Assembly (NCBI RefSeq): GCF_030812785.1
Contig: NZ_JAUSTJ010000002.1
Location: 1,178,001-1,242,000 of the forward strand
Direction: 5' to 3'
Length of the DNA stretch: 64,000 nucleotides
Source: Sphingomonas kyeonggiensis
GTDB taxonomy: Bacteria > Pseudomonadota > Alphaproteobacteria > Sphingomonadales > Sphingomonadaceae
Shown: positions 62,996 through 64,000 of the stretch, piece after piece
How the letters are laid out: each line of letters starts with the position of its first letter
How positions within the stretch are numbered: position 1 is the stretch's first letter
Translations under genes and position numbers: made by a program
The notes under the pieces: generated by a model
The model's input: the letters and a program-made list of their open reading frames with translations, nothing else
The model's database searches: none
What the model was told of the DNA's origin: nothing

Positions 62996-64000
62996 ATGCA
63001 TATCCATGGTCTGATTGAAGACAGCGCGACTCTCGCCAACCTCTGCGCCCGCCTCGCCAACAAGCCGTACGTCTGCGTGGACACCGAGTTCATGCGCGAA
63101 AACAGCTATTGGCCGGAACTCTGCCTGATCCAGATCGCCGACGACGAAGAGGCTGCGGCGATCGATCCGATGGCATCGGGACTCGACCTTACGCCCCTGC
63201 TCGACCTGATGACGAAGAACGAGGACGTGCTGAAGGTCTTCCATGCCGGCGGGCAGGACATCGAGATCGTCTACAACCTCACCGGCAAGACGCCGCACCC
63301 GCTGTTCGACACCCAGGTCGCCGCGATGGCGCTCGGGCTGGGCGAGCAGATCGGCTATTCGAACCTGGTCGACACCTATCTGGGCTTCACCATCGATAAG
63401 GGAGCCCGCTTCACCGACTGGAGCCGCCGCCCGCTCGACAAGCGTCAGATCGACTATGCGATCGCCGACGTGACCCACCTCTCCAAGATCTTCCCCAAGA
63501 TGCTGGAGAAGTTGAAGAAAACCGGCCGTGGCGCCTGGCTGGACCAGGAGATGGAGCGGCTCGCCGATCCCGAGAACTACCATAACGACCCGGACGAGGC
63601 ATGGCAGCGCGTGCGCGTGTCGAGCCGCAAGCCCGAGGTGCTCGGCCGCCTGAAGGCGCTTGCCCGCTGGCGCGAGCTCGAGGCGCAGGGCAAGGACCTG
63701 CCGCGCGGCCGCATCGTCAAGGACGAGACGCTGGCCGACCTCGCCGGCAACCCGCCGCGCAAGCAGAGCGACCTGGGCAAGGTGCGCGGGCTCTCCGCCG
63801 CCTGGGCCGGCAACGACATTGGCGGACGGCTGATGGCGGCGCTGGAAGGCGCAGAGCCGATGTCGACCGCCGAGATGCCGCCGCGCGACGACCGCAAGCC
63901 CTCGCTCGGCAAGGACGGGGCGCTGGTGGCTGACCTGCTCAAGCTGCTGCTCAAGATCCGCGCCAAGGAGATCAACGTGGCGCCGCGCCTGCTCGCGCGC
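62996..64000 (+). CDS. rnd: ribonuclease D, 5' part (truncated by window end)
   Basis: The ATG at 62996 (MHIHGLIEDSATLANLC) opens a frame that runs without stop to base 64000, 335 codons. The DEDD exonuclease motifs are visible: VCVDTEFMRENSYWPELCLIQI (Exo I), FHAGGQDIEIVYN (Exo II) and RRPLDKRQIDYAIADVTHL (Exo III with Tyr/Asp). An HRDC domain follows (VLGRLKALARWRELEAQGKDLPRGRIVKDETLADLA), and a second HRDC-like part begins near the end. It trims tRNA 3' ends. Family members are about 385 aa, so ~50 codons are missing. Confidence 0.95.
   Translation, partial: MHIHGLIEDSATLANLCARLANKPYVCVDTEFMRENSYWPELCLIQIADDEEAAAIDPMASGLDLTPLLDLMTKNEDVLKVFHAGGQDIEIVYNLTGKTPHPLFDTQVAAMALGLGEQIGYSNLVDTYLGFTIDKGARFTDWSRRPLDKRQIDYAIADVTHLSKIFPKMLEKLKKTGRGAWLDQEMERLADPENYHNDPDEAWQRVRVSSRKPEVLGRLKALARWRELEAQGKDLPRGRIVKDETLADLAGNPPRKQSDLGKVRGLSAAWAGNDIGGRLMAALEGAEPMSTAEMPPRDDRKPSLGKDGALVADLLKLLLKIRAKEINVAPRLLAR

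Overview
The window is about 64 kb of high-GC alphaproteobacterial chromosome. It is most likely from Sphingomonas or a close relative (Sphingomonadaceae). The reasons are the dusB-ntrB-ntrC-ntrY-ntrX-hfq-hflX-mazG order, an Hfq made of two fused Sm domains, a fused ispDF, the rlpA-dac-holB-metG-tatD-metallohydrolase cluster, and many GC-rich palindromic intergenic repeats.

Region 1 (1-10704) is the end of an integrated prophage or phage-derived element. It carries the 3' part of a P2-type large terminase, a portal protein, small unknown genes, an SRAP-family abasic-site protein, a tandem-PAS hybrid histidine kinase, a replication-type winged-helix protein and a tyrosine integrase. The integrase lies against the 3' end of tRNA-Ser(TGA), the probable attachment site. 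Spacers here are unusually long and gene-poor.

Region 2 (10704-21375) is core genome: tRNA-Ser, two murein-processing proteins (MltB-like and RlpA-like/SPOR), a D,D-carboxypeptidase, DNA polymerase III delta', methionyl-tRNA synthetase, TatD, an MBL hydrolase and a membrane-anchored retropepsin-like protease. All are on the + strand except two small secreted proteins and a 55-aa protein.

Region 3 (about 21400-41530) is an accessory island coded entirely on the minus strand and lacking its own integrase. A dif/Xer-like sequence lies at its left edge (21527-21554). It holds two or three operons. Operon A (33821 to 27022) encodes a small protein, a phosphoribosyltransferase-HATPase fusion, a receiver-TIR-like fusion, a CHAT caspase-like protease, a small protein and a metzincin-type metalloprotease. 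Operon B (26788 to 21997) encodes an EAD1-like trypsin protease, an EAD1-like degenerate NTPase and a large STAND-type ATPase. Operon C (41115 to 34194) encodes a PhnD-like binding protein, small and large GMC oxidoreductase subunits, a VioB-type ferritin-like protein and a trypsin-phospholipase D fusion. Near-consensus sigma70-type promoters precede operons A and C. The mix of proteases, a NADase-like domain, adaptor domains and signalling ATPases is what is expected of a multi-component conflict or immune locus. Operons A and C look undescribed as units, and this is the most interesting part of the window.

Region 4 (41533-64000) is core genome again: mazG, hflX, tandem hfq, ntrX/ntrY/ntrC/ntrB, dusB, ispDF, a CinA-type amidohydrolase, a RatA/COQ10-like protein, lipA, beta-carbonic anhydrase, ppk2, a D-2-hydroxyacid dehydrogenase, L-serine ammonia-lyase, a small unknown protein, aspS and the 5' part of rnd. 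Many of its larger intergenic gaps contain one of the palindromic repeat families.
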